Shown here: positions 31,547 to 43,110 of the stretch, one piece after another
How the letters are laid out: every line of letters begins with the position of its first letter
How positions within the stretch are numbered: the stretch's first letter is position 1
NCBI GenBank assembly: GCA_028673005.1
Contig: CM054117.1
Span: 3,782,001-3,846,000, forward strand
Source: Tanypteryx hageni
Taxonomy: Eukaryota > Arthropoda > Insecta > Odonata > Petaluridae
Direction of reading: 5' to 3'
Length of the DNA: 64,000 nucleotides
Notes under the pieces: model-generated
Database searches by the model: none
Told to the model about the DNA's origin: nothing
The model's input: the letters and a program-made list of their open reading frames with translations, nothing else
Position numbers and translations under genes: made by a program

Positions 31547-32682
31547 TGAAAAAATCTCTATACACCAAGATCTTAACTCATAAATAAACCAACGCGACAG
31601 CATTTGAACTACCCATTTAAATAAGATAAGTTTTCACTTTCCCAGAAATTAAGGCATCTATCCAGAATTTCTAAATTCTCTGGCAATCGAGTCGCATGCA
31701 AGTTTCCGAATTTCAAGTTTTATGGCTCAGATCACCCTTTTTAAGCAATAACTATTATCATCAGTAGGACAATAGCCTATATGTTACACTAAAATTTATG
31801 TAAAAATTAGGATGTTTTGTGTGTTATGATTATAGTGTCATCATCCCTGCCTTTTATATGATATATCCTATATATGTAAGAAGCAGCTATTTATGATGAT
31901 ACAGTCTTTAACTACTTAAAAGCTAAATTTATGTAACAACAATTTAAATCCAAATGGATGATTTCCATTTTATGTCTTTAATTACTTTGTGAAACAATAA
32001 ATATTCTTTATAACAATGTTTTTATATTGTTTACATAACGAATAAATTGTTGACATATTGATTATTCTAATTTGCCTTTCACTAATTAGAGGGAAATCAT
32101 TCGGCTGTAATTTTGTTTTGAGTTTTTTGTGTGATAAAAAAGTTGTCATAATATCATTGTTCTTATTATTACAAATATAAATACATTAAAATTAATTTTG
32201 TCACTTTGGTAAGATTGATTGTTGCACCATGTCTATTGGGCATGTGAAATGTTTCAAATGTTTATAATGATTTCCATTTCCCGTAAGATAACACGTAAAA
32301 AGCGACTTTTTAAAGTGCAGGCTATTATTCTTTTGGAAATTTAAATTAGAAAGGATAGACATACAATCTTCGAATTTGAACTATTTTAGGAAAATTAATG
32401 AGTTTCTTATACTAATCATTTTTTTCCACCTACCATTCAAAATCTCTCATATCAAACATTTAAAACACATATTTTGGGTAAATATCGGATTTTAAACAGG
32501 ATGTTGCCTCGCCGACCACGCCATTGTTAAAATTAGAGAATCAATTGTTAACTCCACATGCATATGTGTAATATATATGAGTGCTTATCGTTGGAATTTT
32601 CGCGTAATTACCTAATACTAATGGGACTGGGATTTATTTTGTATACTTTTCCTTATCTAAACAACTATATAGATGTAGAGTA

Positions 32683-33357
32683 AGAGCGGGGAGGGATGTG
32701 GGGAGGGAGATAGGAAGGAAGGGATATAGAATGGAATGCACATAGAGAGTAAGGGAGGCATAAAATTAGAAATGGATGGGAGGAAAGAGATAAAGAGGGA
32801 GATGGAGAAAAGGAGGGAGAGCTATGGATTGGGACAGGAGAGAATGAGAGAGGGGGGAGATGAAACAAAAGAGAGGCAGAGAGAGGGATGGAGAGTGAGA
32901 AAGGAAAGAGAGAGGGAGGAAGGGAGAGAGGGAGGGAGAATGGGAGGGAGTGAAAATGGGAGGGAGGGAGGACAGGAGGGAGGGAAGACGGGAGGGAGGG
33001 AGGATGGGAGGGGAGGAGGGAGGATGGGAAGGGGAATGGGAGGGGGAAGGGAGGACAGGAGGGAGGATGGGAGAGAGGGAGGGAATATGGGAGAGGGAGG
33101 ATGGTAGTGAGGGAGGGAGGGAGGATGGGAGGGAGTGAAAATGGGAGGGAGAGGATGGGAGGGAGGGAGAGAGGATGGGAGGGAGGATGGGAGGGAGGGA
33201 GGATGGGAGGGAGGGAGGGAGGATGGGAGGGAGGGAGGATGGGAGGGAGGGAGGATGGGAGGGAGAGAGGGAGGATGGGAGGGAGGGAGGATGGGAGGGA
33301 GGGTGGATAGGAGGGAGGGTGGATAGGAGGGAGGATGGGAGGGAGGATGGGAGAGAG
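32683..33357 (+). repeat. Polypurine satellite, GGGAGGGAGGAT-type
   Basis: About 675 bp of almost pure purine on the plus strand. The first half is heterogeneous (GAGAGGGA, GGAAAGAG); the second half settles into near-perfect repeats of GGATGGGAGGGAGG with variable numbers of GGGA. Open frames here are low-complexity Gly/Arg/Glu artefacts. Runs of GGG spaced by one to a few bases could form G-quadruplexes or triplex DNA. Confidence 0.9.
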
Positions 33358-34084
33358 GCTATATTATTATTTATTTATTATTATTACTTTATTTTTGACA
33401 AGGGGAGAAAACAAGATGGAGAAAGAAATTCTCTGGAATCTCTATTTTGGCAAATTTTACACTAGCTCTTACTCAATAATTACAGCTGTTATTATTTATT
33501 TCTAAGTTTCCCGTTGAATTTCAACAAGAAATTACACTAGAAACATCAAAAATTCCAAAAAGTTAAATTTCAGGAGTATTTTTGACCCCAATGTTCCAAT
33601 TTAAATGCCCATAAGAAAACGTACATCTTAATTATGTAAGTTGTATGGTTTCAGTAGGATTACCAGTCTTACGATGGGGTTTTCAACCACATAGTAACTG
33701 ACACCCATCATATGTTGGGCGTTACACTAGTATTTTTAATAAACTGGCATGCAATCACTACCAACAAACAATGACATATTGCTATTGCGAGCACAATTGT
33801 TTCCTTGTACGAAAAAACAAATTCCAACTGGAAACTTGCATTGCAACTGTAACATACATAACATTTATATAAGACTATGTAATGATACGTACTTGGAAGA
33901 TTGACAGGATTAAATAAATGGCGCAATATACATTGCACAAACTTTCTCATATACGTATATAAGTTTGATCTCACTACACTTTTTGCCCCGAAATTAACTC
34001 TCCCCTCTGATGCGTGTGCATCTTGAACTGAAATAATGACACTGGATGATATATAGTAATTTTTTGGGACATATAGCTTAGTTA

Positions 34085-34545
34085 GTATTATTTGTGACAT
34101 CAGGCTAATTGGATGGTTTTAAACAAAATCCTTAGAGCAATTTTTGAGCAAATCGAATTGTTTCAAAATATCTGAGAATAAAGTACCCTTAATTGTTGCG
34201 CAATATGATTTATCTCATCAGAATGTCTTTTATGAATGATATTATCTATAAATATGAGATATCATATGATTTAGTTTAACCGTAAGGCTGTAGTAAGTGT
34301 TTGAATGGATTGTGGCAGAGGTGTGACGTCATAAAGCTTAGGTAAGCTAGCTTAGCATACATTGTAATGTCACTGGATGGCATATGTTCAAGAGATAAAT
34401 GGCTTACGTAGTCTTATTTGTGACATCAGGCTCTACAATTGGTATGATTTTAATCAAATTCTTTGGAGACATTTTTGAGTAAATAAATTTTTTTTTAAAT
34501 CGCCAAGAATAAACTACCCTTAATTTTTGTGCAATATCATTTTTA
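34085..34545. repeat. Diverged duplication, two units about 320 bp apart
   Basis: Unit A (about 34090-34225) and unit B (about 34415-34545) both begin with TTTGTGACATCAGGCT, then an AATTGG(A)TG..TTTTAA..AAAT segment, ATTTTTGAG.AAAT, and finally TACCCTTAATT followed by TGCGCAATAT or TGTGCAATAT. Divergence is substantial. They look like two copies of one interspersed repeat. Confidence 0.7.
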
Positions 34546-34554
34546 TGAAAAAAG

Positions 34555-34785
34555 GGTCTGCAAAAGATGATATATTGCACAAATATGATATATCATTCGA
34601 TTTATGTATGCATTTGGGTCCAAGAACAGCAAACAAACCAACAGACTGACAGACAGATAGCATGGCAAAAACCACTTTTATGGACTCGGGGACACCTAAA
34701 ACGTGTATTTCCATCAAAATCTGTCTAATTTTTTCACGATAACAATACTCTCTCAATATACAATGTATATGAGAAAGTAAAAATA
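34555..34785 (+). repeat. Interspersed repeat family R1, copy a
   Basis: Landmarks in order: TTTGGGTCCAAGAACAG, ACAGACTGACAGACAGA, GGACTCGGGGACACCTAAAA, GTGTATTTCCATCAAAATCT and a terminal TATATGAGAAAGTAAAA. The same order occurs at 50083-50577 (two copies) and, inverted, at 55683-55860. No coding capacity. Confidence 0.8.
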
Positions 34786-35444
34786 GTACCGGGATGTTTT
34801 TCAGAGGGTGAAAAAAACTGGGATGGTTTTTGTATTTTTAAAAGGTAGTGGGATGGCATCCCACCCCACTTCAAGCACTGATTACATATTATTATGTATT
34901 ATATGCATTGAAACATTAAGATCCCTCTGCATATGAAATATGCTTTTTCATATGTAAAAGTTATTTTTTGATGTATAGTGGTTTTATTTTTATTTATAAT
35001 GATATGTTAACACGGTACATTAACATTGTAATAAAGTATTGTCAAAAATTATAGATTTAAAAAATGTAAATCATCAAAAACATTCTTTACGATTCAATGA
35101 TTCCAAAGAAATATAAAGCATAAACCACATTTTCATTTCCGTTTTTCAAATATTTTCCACCTTAGGAGATATACTTTTTGTGTTAGACCCGTGAAATCTA
35201 CAGGGAAAAGAGTGAAATTGGCCACCAGACGATGCAATATTATGCAACACTGCTGAAATATCACAATATTTTGGATACTTGATGAGATTTGATTAGCGCA
35301 AAATTTTAAAAAATCATAAGATTAGCCTGCGGTCGCACTGTGCATAAGATGTATATATATATATATTTTAAATTTACTTTGAAATAAAATCCATGTTATC
35401 TGCTGAAATTGGCGGGATTCACTTCTGGAATTAACTGTGGGTAG

Positions 35445-35890
35445 CACTGGTTCATTCTATTTCCTCCCCCCAGGTTGGGTTGAGTGATAGGGGTTGGATT
35501 CGTTCTACTTCCTCCCTCTGGGTTGGCTTGAGTGGTATGATTCTATTTCCTCCCCCAGGTTGGGTTGAGTGATTGTGGTTGGATTCGTTCTTTTTCATTC
35601 CCCTGGGTTAGGTTGAATGGTTGGATTCTATTTCTTCTCCTGGGTTAGTGTTAGTGGTTGGGGTTGGATTCAGTCTATTTCCTCCCCCTGGGTTAGGTTG
35701 AGTGTTTGCAGGTTGGAGTCGTTCAATTTCCTTAACAAATTGGGGGTTAGATTCGTTCTATATCCTCACGCCAGGTTGGTTGAAAGTTTGGATTCTATTT
35801 CCTCTTCCGAGGTTGGGTTAAGAGGTTGGTGGTTGGATTCATTCAATTCTCTCTCACAGGTTGGATGGAGTAGTAGGGGGTTGGCTTCAT
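35445..35890. repeat. Minisatellite with GGTTGGATTC..CTATTTCCTCC units
   Basis: At least eight imperfect tandem units, each built from GGTTGGATTCGTTCTATTTC, CTCCCCC, and AGGTTGGGTTGAGTG blocks, of roughly 45-60 bp. Units vary in length and sequence, so the array is old or loosely homogenised. Confidence 0.85.
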
Positions 35891-35899
35891 CTTGCTGGC

Positions 35900-37560
35900 G
35901 CCTATCTTGGCACAGAATCGTCCAAATGGTCCTGTAATCAAATCAGTCGAGCCAAATTGTTGTCACAGAATCAGTCGCACCGAACTGTCCTATAACCCAA
36001 ATGCCAAGTGCTCTAAATCCTGTGCCTTTTTGTGTACAAAACCACCAAAGTTGTTCATTTTGAAGTTGCCTAGTCTCACTATAGACTGTATTTTAGTGGT
36101 AATTGATTAATTACATCCTACAGAGGTTCATCTATCAACATTTACACAGACTGTTGGAAAACTTCTATCAACACAAAATGCTACCTTCAGACTATTTATA
36201 GCATGCTCTTCACCAGCCAAAATGCATGCTCAATGCTGGCAGGATTTACAAAACATGGCCTTAGCCAATATTTTAACCCAACTTTAAGCCCAAACTTTGG
36301 GGGCCTTTTGAAGGCTGCCATAAACTTAGCCATTCATCATGAACTCTCCTCCTCTGATTGATGTTCATGTGAACCTCTTACTCCAAGATCCTGTCCCAAG
36401 AAGACTTCTTAATTGGCTGTCATTTGTCTCCACCATAAACCTAGTTTGCTGGACTTCAATCCTAATCAGTTGATCAGGTGAGAGTCAGTGCCACAGATTA
36501 GACAGCACTTTGCCTAACGGCAGGTACATGAGTACTTGAATACGCTCCTACATTGCTACAAGTCAAAAAAAGAGCTTTTCAAATCTCAAATTTAAATTGT
36601 ATGGGTCACAGAAAAGCAGCTACCCTACTTGTCATGGCCATTGGCTAGAGTGGAACAGGTTCACCTTGTATGCTTAGCAATCCTGTGCACCTCTCAAGGT
36701 ACCTACATTAGGTCCATTTCCAAGCTAGTAAAGCTATCCAGAGTAGCCAGCTAGCAGTCTCTGCTTTACTATCTCCAACCAAAATAGGTTTATTTAAAAT
36801 GTTTTCACATCCCTTTTCTTTGCCCATTTGCCCTTGCACTCCATGCCAAAGTCTTCAGTGATAGCCCTCTTCAGAGTTAAGAGAGTCCTTCAACCTTTTA
36901 CACTATCCATCATTTTGCTTTATTTAGTAAGCCTCAGCAGACATTTGTCCAGAAGTCAGTTCTATTTTAAATTGGTTGTTAGAGCCTCAGTTACTACCTT
37001 GATCCACTCAACCCAGGGGTTTTTCCTTGTATTTTAACATATTGTAAAGTTCGTGTGTATAAAAATTAGGTGGATGCATATTACAAGTGACTCTCAATTA
37101 AAGTACTTTGTACCTACCTATCCCTTACATCTGAACCTTCCTAATTTGTACTATCATCACCAAGCGATTTTGTAATCTACTTCTCGAGCAACCAGTGATG
37201 CACACCTCGTCTGACAGTGCATGTCTGTTCGTGCTTCTCTTACTTCTGTGGTTTATGTATATAATAAGTTTCACCAACACCTAAGTGTTCACAACTTGAT
37301 TCAACAACCTTAGTGAGTTTTATCTACCTTGCATTTTTCATTAATGTGAGTTGCTACTAAAACTATTCTATTACACTCCGGTGAAATCTGCACAAGCGAA
37401 TTATACCTCAGTACTTTAAACCTCATATAGTCCACTGAAATTAATTATCTCATTAATACATACAACAAGCTACATATTTGTCAAGATAAAAATTTAGTAA
37501 AAAACAAACAATCAACATTTTAAAAACTCTAGTCAATGACTAAGCTTTGGCAAACATTAC
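35900..37560. other. Unclassified intronic sequence
   Basis: Less AT-rich than its surroundings, with short open frames such as 36828-37037, but no recognisable domain, terminal repeat or RNA motif. It might be the body of an unrecognised element. Confidence 0.4.
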
Positions 37561-37570
37561 TAAACCTTAC

Positions 37571-37676
37571 CCTTGCAAAGAGCTTGCTGAACTCACACTA
37601 TGACTTCCAGTCAACTGTCCTCTAGTTTTTCCCTTCTTCTCCTCCAAACTTATTGATGCTGACAGTTTACGCATAC
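37571..37676 (-). CDS. WDR91: WDR91 homologue, internal exon (Ser-rich linker)
   Basis: A 106-bp minus-strand exon between a TTGCTATAG acceptor (just above 37676) and a GTAAGG donor (37570). Only one frame is open: two bases of a split codon, 34 codons (MRKLSASISLEEKKGKTRG then a Ser-rich stretch ending SSASSLQ) and two trailing bases. Those two bases plus the first base of the exon at 22070 make a Gly codon, so phase agrees with the downstream exon. The Lys/Ser-rich composition fits the poorly conserved central linker of WDR91. Assignment is by splice logic and composition, not by conserved residues. Confidence 0.6.
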
Positions 37677-39240
37677 CTATAGCAAAGAAGCAAATAATAA
37701 ATGATACAAAAACATCTATAGTACATTCAAGATAACTTAAACAAATGTAAGGTATATGGAATATAAAAGTAGTTCACATCACATTTAGCTCGTGAAACAC
37801 TATTTTTAAATATGTATTAACAACAATAAAATTCCACTTAAATTAAAATGAGATTTTAACAATGACATGTTTCTGTGCTTTATCATGGGTCAATTCCACA
37901 TAGTTACAACACAAACTGTGAATCAGAAAATATATTTATTAATTTAATGAGGGCTTGATAAAAATTTATGACAAACAAAAAAGTCAAAAAACTTCTGTAA
38001 TTACCAATAAATTAAATACTATCCAAAACTATACATCAATTCTTAAAAACAATATTACTGATAATATAGGGAGAATAAAATCAACTATATGAAATTAAAA
38101 CAGCCTGGTAACAGGGTGATAAGAATCTTGATTTTGCAAAATTGCTTAAGAAAACTTTTTTAATTTTTTCATTCATTTTTATTGCAGAAATACAATTTCA
38201 ATTGTTTTTAATAAAATACATTTAGAAAATTTAAAAGATAAGTTTACATCATTTTTAAAAATGGCCTTAAAGCATCACTAACAATGAAAATTTTTGCAAT
38301 TGAAATAAGAATTTTATGGCTTACTTAGATTTTTTTCTCATGTTAGTAAAAGAATACTGCCATATAAATAAACATTTAAATCTATAAAAATGCAGAGTAG
38401 AGGTGCACAACAGAGATGCCTACCTAGCATAAGATTTTTGCACAGGCTGCAGCACAGCCAGAATAGAAAAATTAAGAGATAGCAAAATATCCAAGACCTT
38501 GTACTTTACTCTGAGACTTGATGGCTTGGCTTACTTAGAAATAAAGGCACCAAATTACTTTGGAATGTTGAAATAAAATTTGTGAAATGTTATCTTCATA
38601 TAAATTTTTCAATAATTGTGTAGATCTTACCATTAGTCTAAGCTGGCTGGAAACGATCATGCTCACTAGCATAATTGAAGAAAGGGCAGTAGTAACACAA
38701 AGAGAAGATAAAAACAGCAATTTCAGATGAAATTGACAATTAATCAGGTTAAATTGAAAAGTTTGTTAAAATATTTACAAAAGAAATTTAGGAGTAAGCT
38801 TAAACAAGTTAAAAATGCACATTCATAATGGGAGACTCAAATATCGGGAATTACTGAAAATTTTATGAAGTTGTATTGTATGGCTATTGTTATAGGCAAA
38901 TATAAAGTTTTCGTTAAAGTTTTAACAGATATTTATAAAAAAGCAATTTCAAAAGGACGAGTTAATGCCAAACCCGATCACATCTGATTGGTAGCCAAAG
39001 TTTGCAGAGTGTTTAGTGACATCAGTGCATGCCGCAAGCATGTTAGCCGATGCCCTGATGCTAGCCGTGCTAGAAGCCATTGTGCCGATATAGAAGTAGA
39101 AGCTTGAAAGACATAATTCTGTTGTTTTCCTCTATACTCCGTCTTATAAGAAATATTGGTAGAAGTATTGCACCTTCCTGCATTTATTTCCCTTTGTGTT
39201 TTGCAAAATGGCATAGGAAGGGTTTTGTGTAGCCAGATCT
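37677..39240. other. AT-rich sequence without a recognised feature
   Basis: Very AT-rich, probably part of the next WDR91 intron upstream. A minus-strand open frame at 38978-39370 lies antisense to a better-supported transposon exon and is not called. Confidence 0.45.
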
Positions 39241-39244
39241 GATA

Positions 39245-40222
39245 ATTTGCCCAACGTTGATTCGTACATGTTTTTGCGGTACATTGGAAGTCATAGGGAG
39301 CAATATTCAGATGTTGAAATGCGTGGAGTGAAGGCGGATAGGTTTGTATTACATTTAATTGATAAAACAAGTTCGATGTAGTGCTTTTATTTTCAGTTAT
39401 TGTAAGAGTACTATTATTTCGACTGAAACGAAGAAGATATATAAAGATAGATTGATGTCTTAAAACAGCCTTCCCATATTAAATGAATAAAACAACTCTA
39501 GTGTTAACTAATATTATAGAATATGTATTTATGTATTGTTTCCCATGCTGTCTTAGTATCTAGTAAGTAAAATATAGTTAGATAAGTATACAAAAGGTAG
39601 TGGATGAGGCCAAGACTTCGTGGAATTCCACAATAAAATAACATGAACAATGCTAGATAGTATTTTTTATTTATATTAAACTTTTGCTAATTTTCACAAA
39701 ATATATTAAGTAAAACATGACCGGTTTCGGTGAATAATCACCATCATCTACCTTTACAGAACCATCAGGTCAAATATTGAGAAATATTATACAAAATTAA
39801 TGTAAATAAACCTAGTTTCCATGTGTCTTGTCTATAGGAAATGTGGTGAAGTTTGCTGTTTTACATGTCTATCTGCTTTAGTTATTACCTATACTTGTGA
39901 AAAGAAAAACTGTAGAAGTGTTTGTGATAACTGCATGACTCTTTTGTATATGTCACGAATTTCATCGTTGCTTTTATGGCTTTTTTCTCCCTTTGAGGTC
40001 AATGAGGAAAGACTACGTTAGTAATGCTGTTGGATTTGTTCAACTGAAGGAAGAAGGAAAAATTTGTATTGTTAAAGGCAAGATTTGCCCTGAACACAGA
40101 ATAAGATAAAGAGGTTATGAAGTGAGTGTAGTTGTAGATGAAGAAGAAGATTTAGTCATGTCTGTGGAGTGTCATGACTGCCCTTATTTAGCAAAACATG
40201 GTCCTTCAAAATACCATGTTGT
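39245..40222 (+). pseudogene. SWIM/YqaJ-family transposon gene, N-terminal exons
   Basis: A first exon near 39245-39341 encodes DNLPNVDSYMFLRYIGSHRE followed by MRGVKADR. A second from about 39998 encodes SMRKDYVSNAVGFVQL, KGKICPEHRIR and VMSVECHDCPYLAKHG. These match the start of an arthropod protein family that combines a SWIM-type zinc finger (CHDC..) with a C-terminal YqaJ nuclease. The exons join in frame across a possible intron (AG/GTTTGT to TTTGAG). A TAA in the second exon, and loss of the rest of the SWIM motif and of the nuclease, make it a relic. Not host-specific as far as I can tell. Confidence 0.6.
39660..39770 (-). repeat. Repeat end with hairpin motif GGTGATTATTCACC and CGAAACCGGTC
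   Basis: On the minus strand: GTAGATGATGGTGATTATTC, ACCGAAACCGGTCATG and a T-rich tail. This is the clearest instance of the motif found at 12190-12220 and elsewhere: GATGAT, a 4-bp stem (GGTG/CACC) with a 6-nt loop, then GAAACCGGTC. It lies inside the putative intron of the SWIM/YqaJ fragment. Confidence 0.6.
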
Positions 40223-40433
40223 CGTGGATAATATGTGAACAAATTGATTAAAATATTTAAATTACAGAGCTAACTTAATATGTAACATTTGTAAAAGTAT
40301 TTGCTTAAAAACTTCGTACTTAAATATATGCACTGCAACAGTAATTATTTGCTTAATAAACCCATAGCCCAACGATTTCCATAAGTTTGATCTTACGTAT
40401 TTAGAATAGGTATATTACATTATGGAGGTTTTG

Positions 40434-40808
40434 TTAAAACATATATGCTAAGTTTTTAAACATAAAAATATAATTTACTCTTTCAACATCGTTCTCCAGA
40501 AATATATGCATCATGTCAATGTAATGCCGACAAAGACATAAACTATAATACGAGGCAATAAAATTACGTACATACATATAACTAGTACTTAGATTAAAAT
40601 GATCTTTGCAGACAAATGCAGTTGTACGTTCCGATATATCAGATGCATATCTCCTCATTGCTTTCAACCACAATATCCTCCGCTTCTAATTTCTTCCCAA
40701 GGAGCTCGGTAGCATGAAGAACAATTTTCTCAAGGTTTTAATTATTGTATTTAAGCACTGAGGTACCAGACAATACTTATAACCCTTCTTAAGTTCCATA
40801 TTTTCCAT
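40434..40808 (-). pseudogene. THAP-domain protein fragment, broken
   Basis: From an ATG at 40808: KGYKYCLVPQCLNTIIKTLR then KLFFMLPSS, a C2CH THAP start (Cys-x3-Cys type), interrupted by a TAG. The domain resumes in another frame at 40673 with MWLKAMRRYASDISERTTAF and VCKDHFN, which supplies the conserved Trp and the final Cys and His of the zinc site. THAP domains bind DNA and are the N-terminal domain of many P-element- and Kolobok-related transposases and of some host proteins. No transposase core is seen downstream. Confidence 0.65.
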
Positions 40809-41699
40809 TTTAGCTACGATATCAGGAAAAGCAACAGGACGAAGTATCAAAACCACGTGCTTTCAGTATGGTCGTAAGGCATGCGATGACGTCACGTACC
40901 CCTTAATACTCTCTCTCCAACCAGGATGCCGTTTTTGTGGGATATTTAAAAGAGTTATTTTAAATAATGTTTTTGCATAATGAAGATGATTTAACAAAAA
41001 AATGTTCACAGGAAGTAATTAAGTCAATTACAAAATTTTTTTAAAAAATTAAATATTTTGACAGTCCCCCATTAATTGTAACAACTGAATATTGATAAAT
41101 TTTAAATGGTAACTTTCAAATGTTACCATGTATTGGAGCATTTTCAAATTCTAAACAAGAAAAGAACATTACCAGAAACAATTCTGTGCAAACTTTCTTC
41201 TAGTTACCATTGTGACACACTCAGAAGACAAAGATGAAAGGAGAACAAAGACTAAAGAAAAGAGAGAAAATATAAAATAGGAGGTCAAAAGCAAAAATGC
41301 TTTTAAAGTGACTGAAAGAATTACAGATGTGAACTATAACTGCAAGATACTGACACAAAAGAATTTAAATAGGATTTATTTCATTTATACAGAGAGAAAG
41401 ATTTTTTATTATCGTAATGAAACACGATAACAATAATTAGTATATTTTAGGTATTTTGGGTAATGATAATTATGAAATTATTAGACATGTCAAACACCAC
41501 AAATCTATCATATCATATAGTTGGTAAGGCATTAACTATGGAGAGAGACTATGATACAAGTATTATTTGTTGTAATCAGTGGAAAGTTATGTACTATATT
41601 TGTTAAAATATTACAAATGTATAGACTGGTAAATATTTTATAATTCATAATAATTAAAATTACAAAATATTTTAATTTATCACCTAAATAAAAAGTTTC

Positions 41700-41815
41700 A
41701 ACTATTGTTGTTTATATCATCTGAAGATGATGATTTACCACTGAAACTTTGGCTACACTAATAAAGTTTTCCAACTAAATCTACTCTAATTATTAAAGTT
41801 TCACAAATACTTAGT
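41700..41815 (+). repeat. Repeat end with GATGATG..GAAACTTTGGC motif
   Basis: TCATCTGAAGATGATGATTT then ACCACTGAAACTTTGGC, followed by AATAAAGTTTTCCAAC. A degenerate member of the recurring GATGAT-hairpin-GAAAC group. Confidence 0.35.
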
Positions 41816-41836
41816 TTCAGTTATCAACACTTTATA

Positions 41837-42131
41837 CACCAAAAATATAAAAAATAAATAAATAAATGCTGATTATAATACACAGCCACACTTATCCAGT
41901 TTATGTAAAACTAATTTGCTACAGGGACTAAAGTACTGCGTGTGCAAGTTTGCGGGAAGTAACACCATGGCAGACCCTGTATGAGTTCCTGGGACAGAGT
42001 CACTTCCTGTAAACTCACACAATATTTTGGTCCTTGTAGCAAATTAGTTTTCTGCAAACCAGGTAAGTGCGTTTGTGTGTGTGTGTACTATAACCAGCAT
42101 TTATGTGTTTATTTATTTTTTATATTTTTTG
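41837..42131. repeat. Foldback (hairpin) MITE with ~130-bp arms
   Basis: The left arm (about 41837-41969) and right arm (about 42000-42131) are imperfect reverse complements. They share ATATAAAAAATAAATAAA at the outer edge, AAACTAATTTGCTACA in the middle and GGAAGT at the inner edge. The loop is about 30 bp. A GT microsatellite (42074-42088) in the right arm faces a shorter CA-type stretch in the left arm. Confidence 0.85.
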
Positions 42132-42840
42132 ATGCATAAAGATTTACATTTTCATCTAACTTTGCACTAAAGGCAGCTCATATACTTCCAATATACATCC
42201 AATTATTAAGGCTATCGGTAATACAGTCAAGGCAATTCTTTTTGTAAAATTAACCAGAAAGATGAGCACAATGGTTAGCTATTTTAAAAAGGTTTTGCTT
42301 ATATATATTTTTTTTGACATAATGCTAATTATAGTCAACTTCAGTTATAACGGATCGCCAGGGGAGGGTGGCAAAAATCCATTATAACCAAAGTCCGTAA
42401 TATACGAGGTTCGGTGAAATTACCACATTTTCCAGTATATAAGATGCACTTTTTTAACAGAAAAATGATCTCAAAAATCAGCTTGCATCTTATACGCCTA
42501 AGGTAAGATTATTACTGTTATCAATACTAACACCAACAAGCACATCCCCAAAATGGAATAAATGGCAGTCATATGCCGCAAATATATTTAAATATATATT
42601 ATTTATAATTAATAGTGAAAATTTTGTTAATATATGCAACGTGAATTCCGAGGATGCATTTTCATTATTACACTTTAATACATGTCTGCTCACAGTGATT
42701 ACAAGTTCGGCGCATTTGCGATGTTTAAATTCCTAATTTGAATAGCGCGAGTAATGCGATGGAACAGTAGAATTGGTGTAGATGTGATAAATATTTTATA
42801 CATATCTAGGATAAATAACATTACGAATATTGAGAGTGCA

Positions 42841-43110
42841 ATGGCTACAAGAATGAAAAGATATGCCTATACTATTACCTATAAGCTTTAGGTGATTCAA
42901 TTTGCAAAAACGCATGGAAACAAAGCACGTCATTTTGGTCCACCCCCAAAGAAAAATAATCCATGAATGAATAAAACGAGGAAAAACTGAAGCAAACAAG
43001 AAAAGAGAAACAGTCTTTGTAAGCTTGGTCTTAGATGGCCACAACCAGAGAAGGAAATGATGGATTGTAGAACAGAGGAAGTTTGTTATTGCTGTACCGA
43101 TCAAAATCGT
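42841..43110 (+). pseudogene. pogo-type transposase N-terminal fragment
   Basis: MATRMKRYAYTITYKL, a stop, VIQFAKTHGNKARHFGPPPK and a basic stretch match the pogo helix-turn-helix (the usual form is an ARHF after a GN-x-A motif). Upstream at 42428-42500 is a pogo-like terminus with TATATAAGATGCAC and TGCATCTTATACGC. At least three stops; no DDE domain follows before the next insertion at 43279. Confidence 0.6.

Larger units (their letters stand above)
22071..37570 (-). other. WDR91: WDR91 intron (~15.5 kb) filled with transposons and satellites
   Basis: Runs from a GTAAGG donor at 37570 to a TTTTTAG acceptor at 22071 on the minus strand. It contains a Penelope-like element, a Mutator-like/YqaJ transposon gene, piggyBac, Jerky-like and pogo remnants, microsatellites, a polypurine satellite and a minisatellite. 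Stretches 26650-27790, 29070-30380, 31100-32680, 33360-34080 and 35900-37560 hold only AT-rich or unclassified sequence; their open frames show no domains. Confidence 0.75.

Noticed and set aside
32736..33465. Several overlapping Gly/Arg/Glu-rich frames
   Set aside because: They are produced by the polypurine satellite; every frame without A-rich stop codons stays open.
38978..39370. Minus-strand 130-codon frame
   Set aside because: It is antisense to the SWIM/YqaJ-family exon at 39245-39341 and has no recognisable domain.
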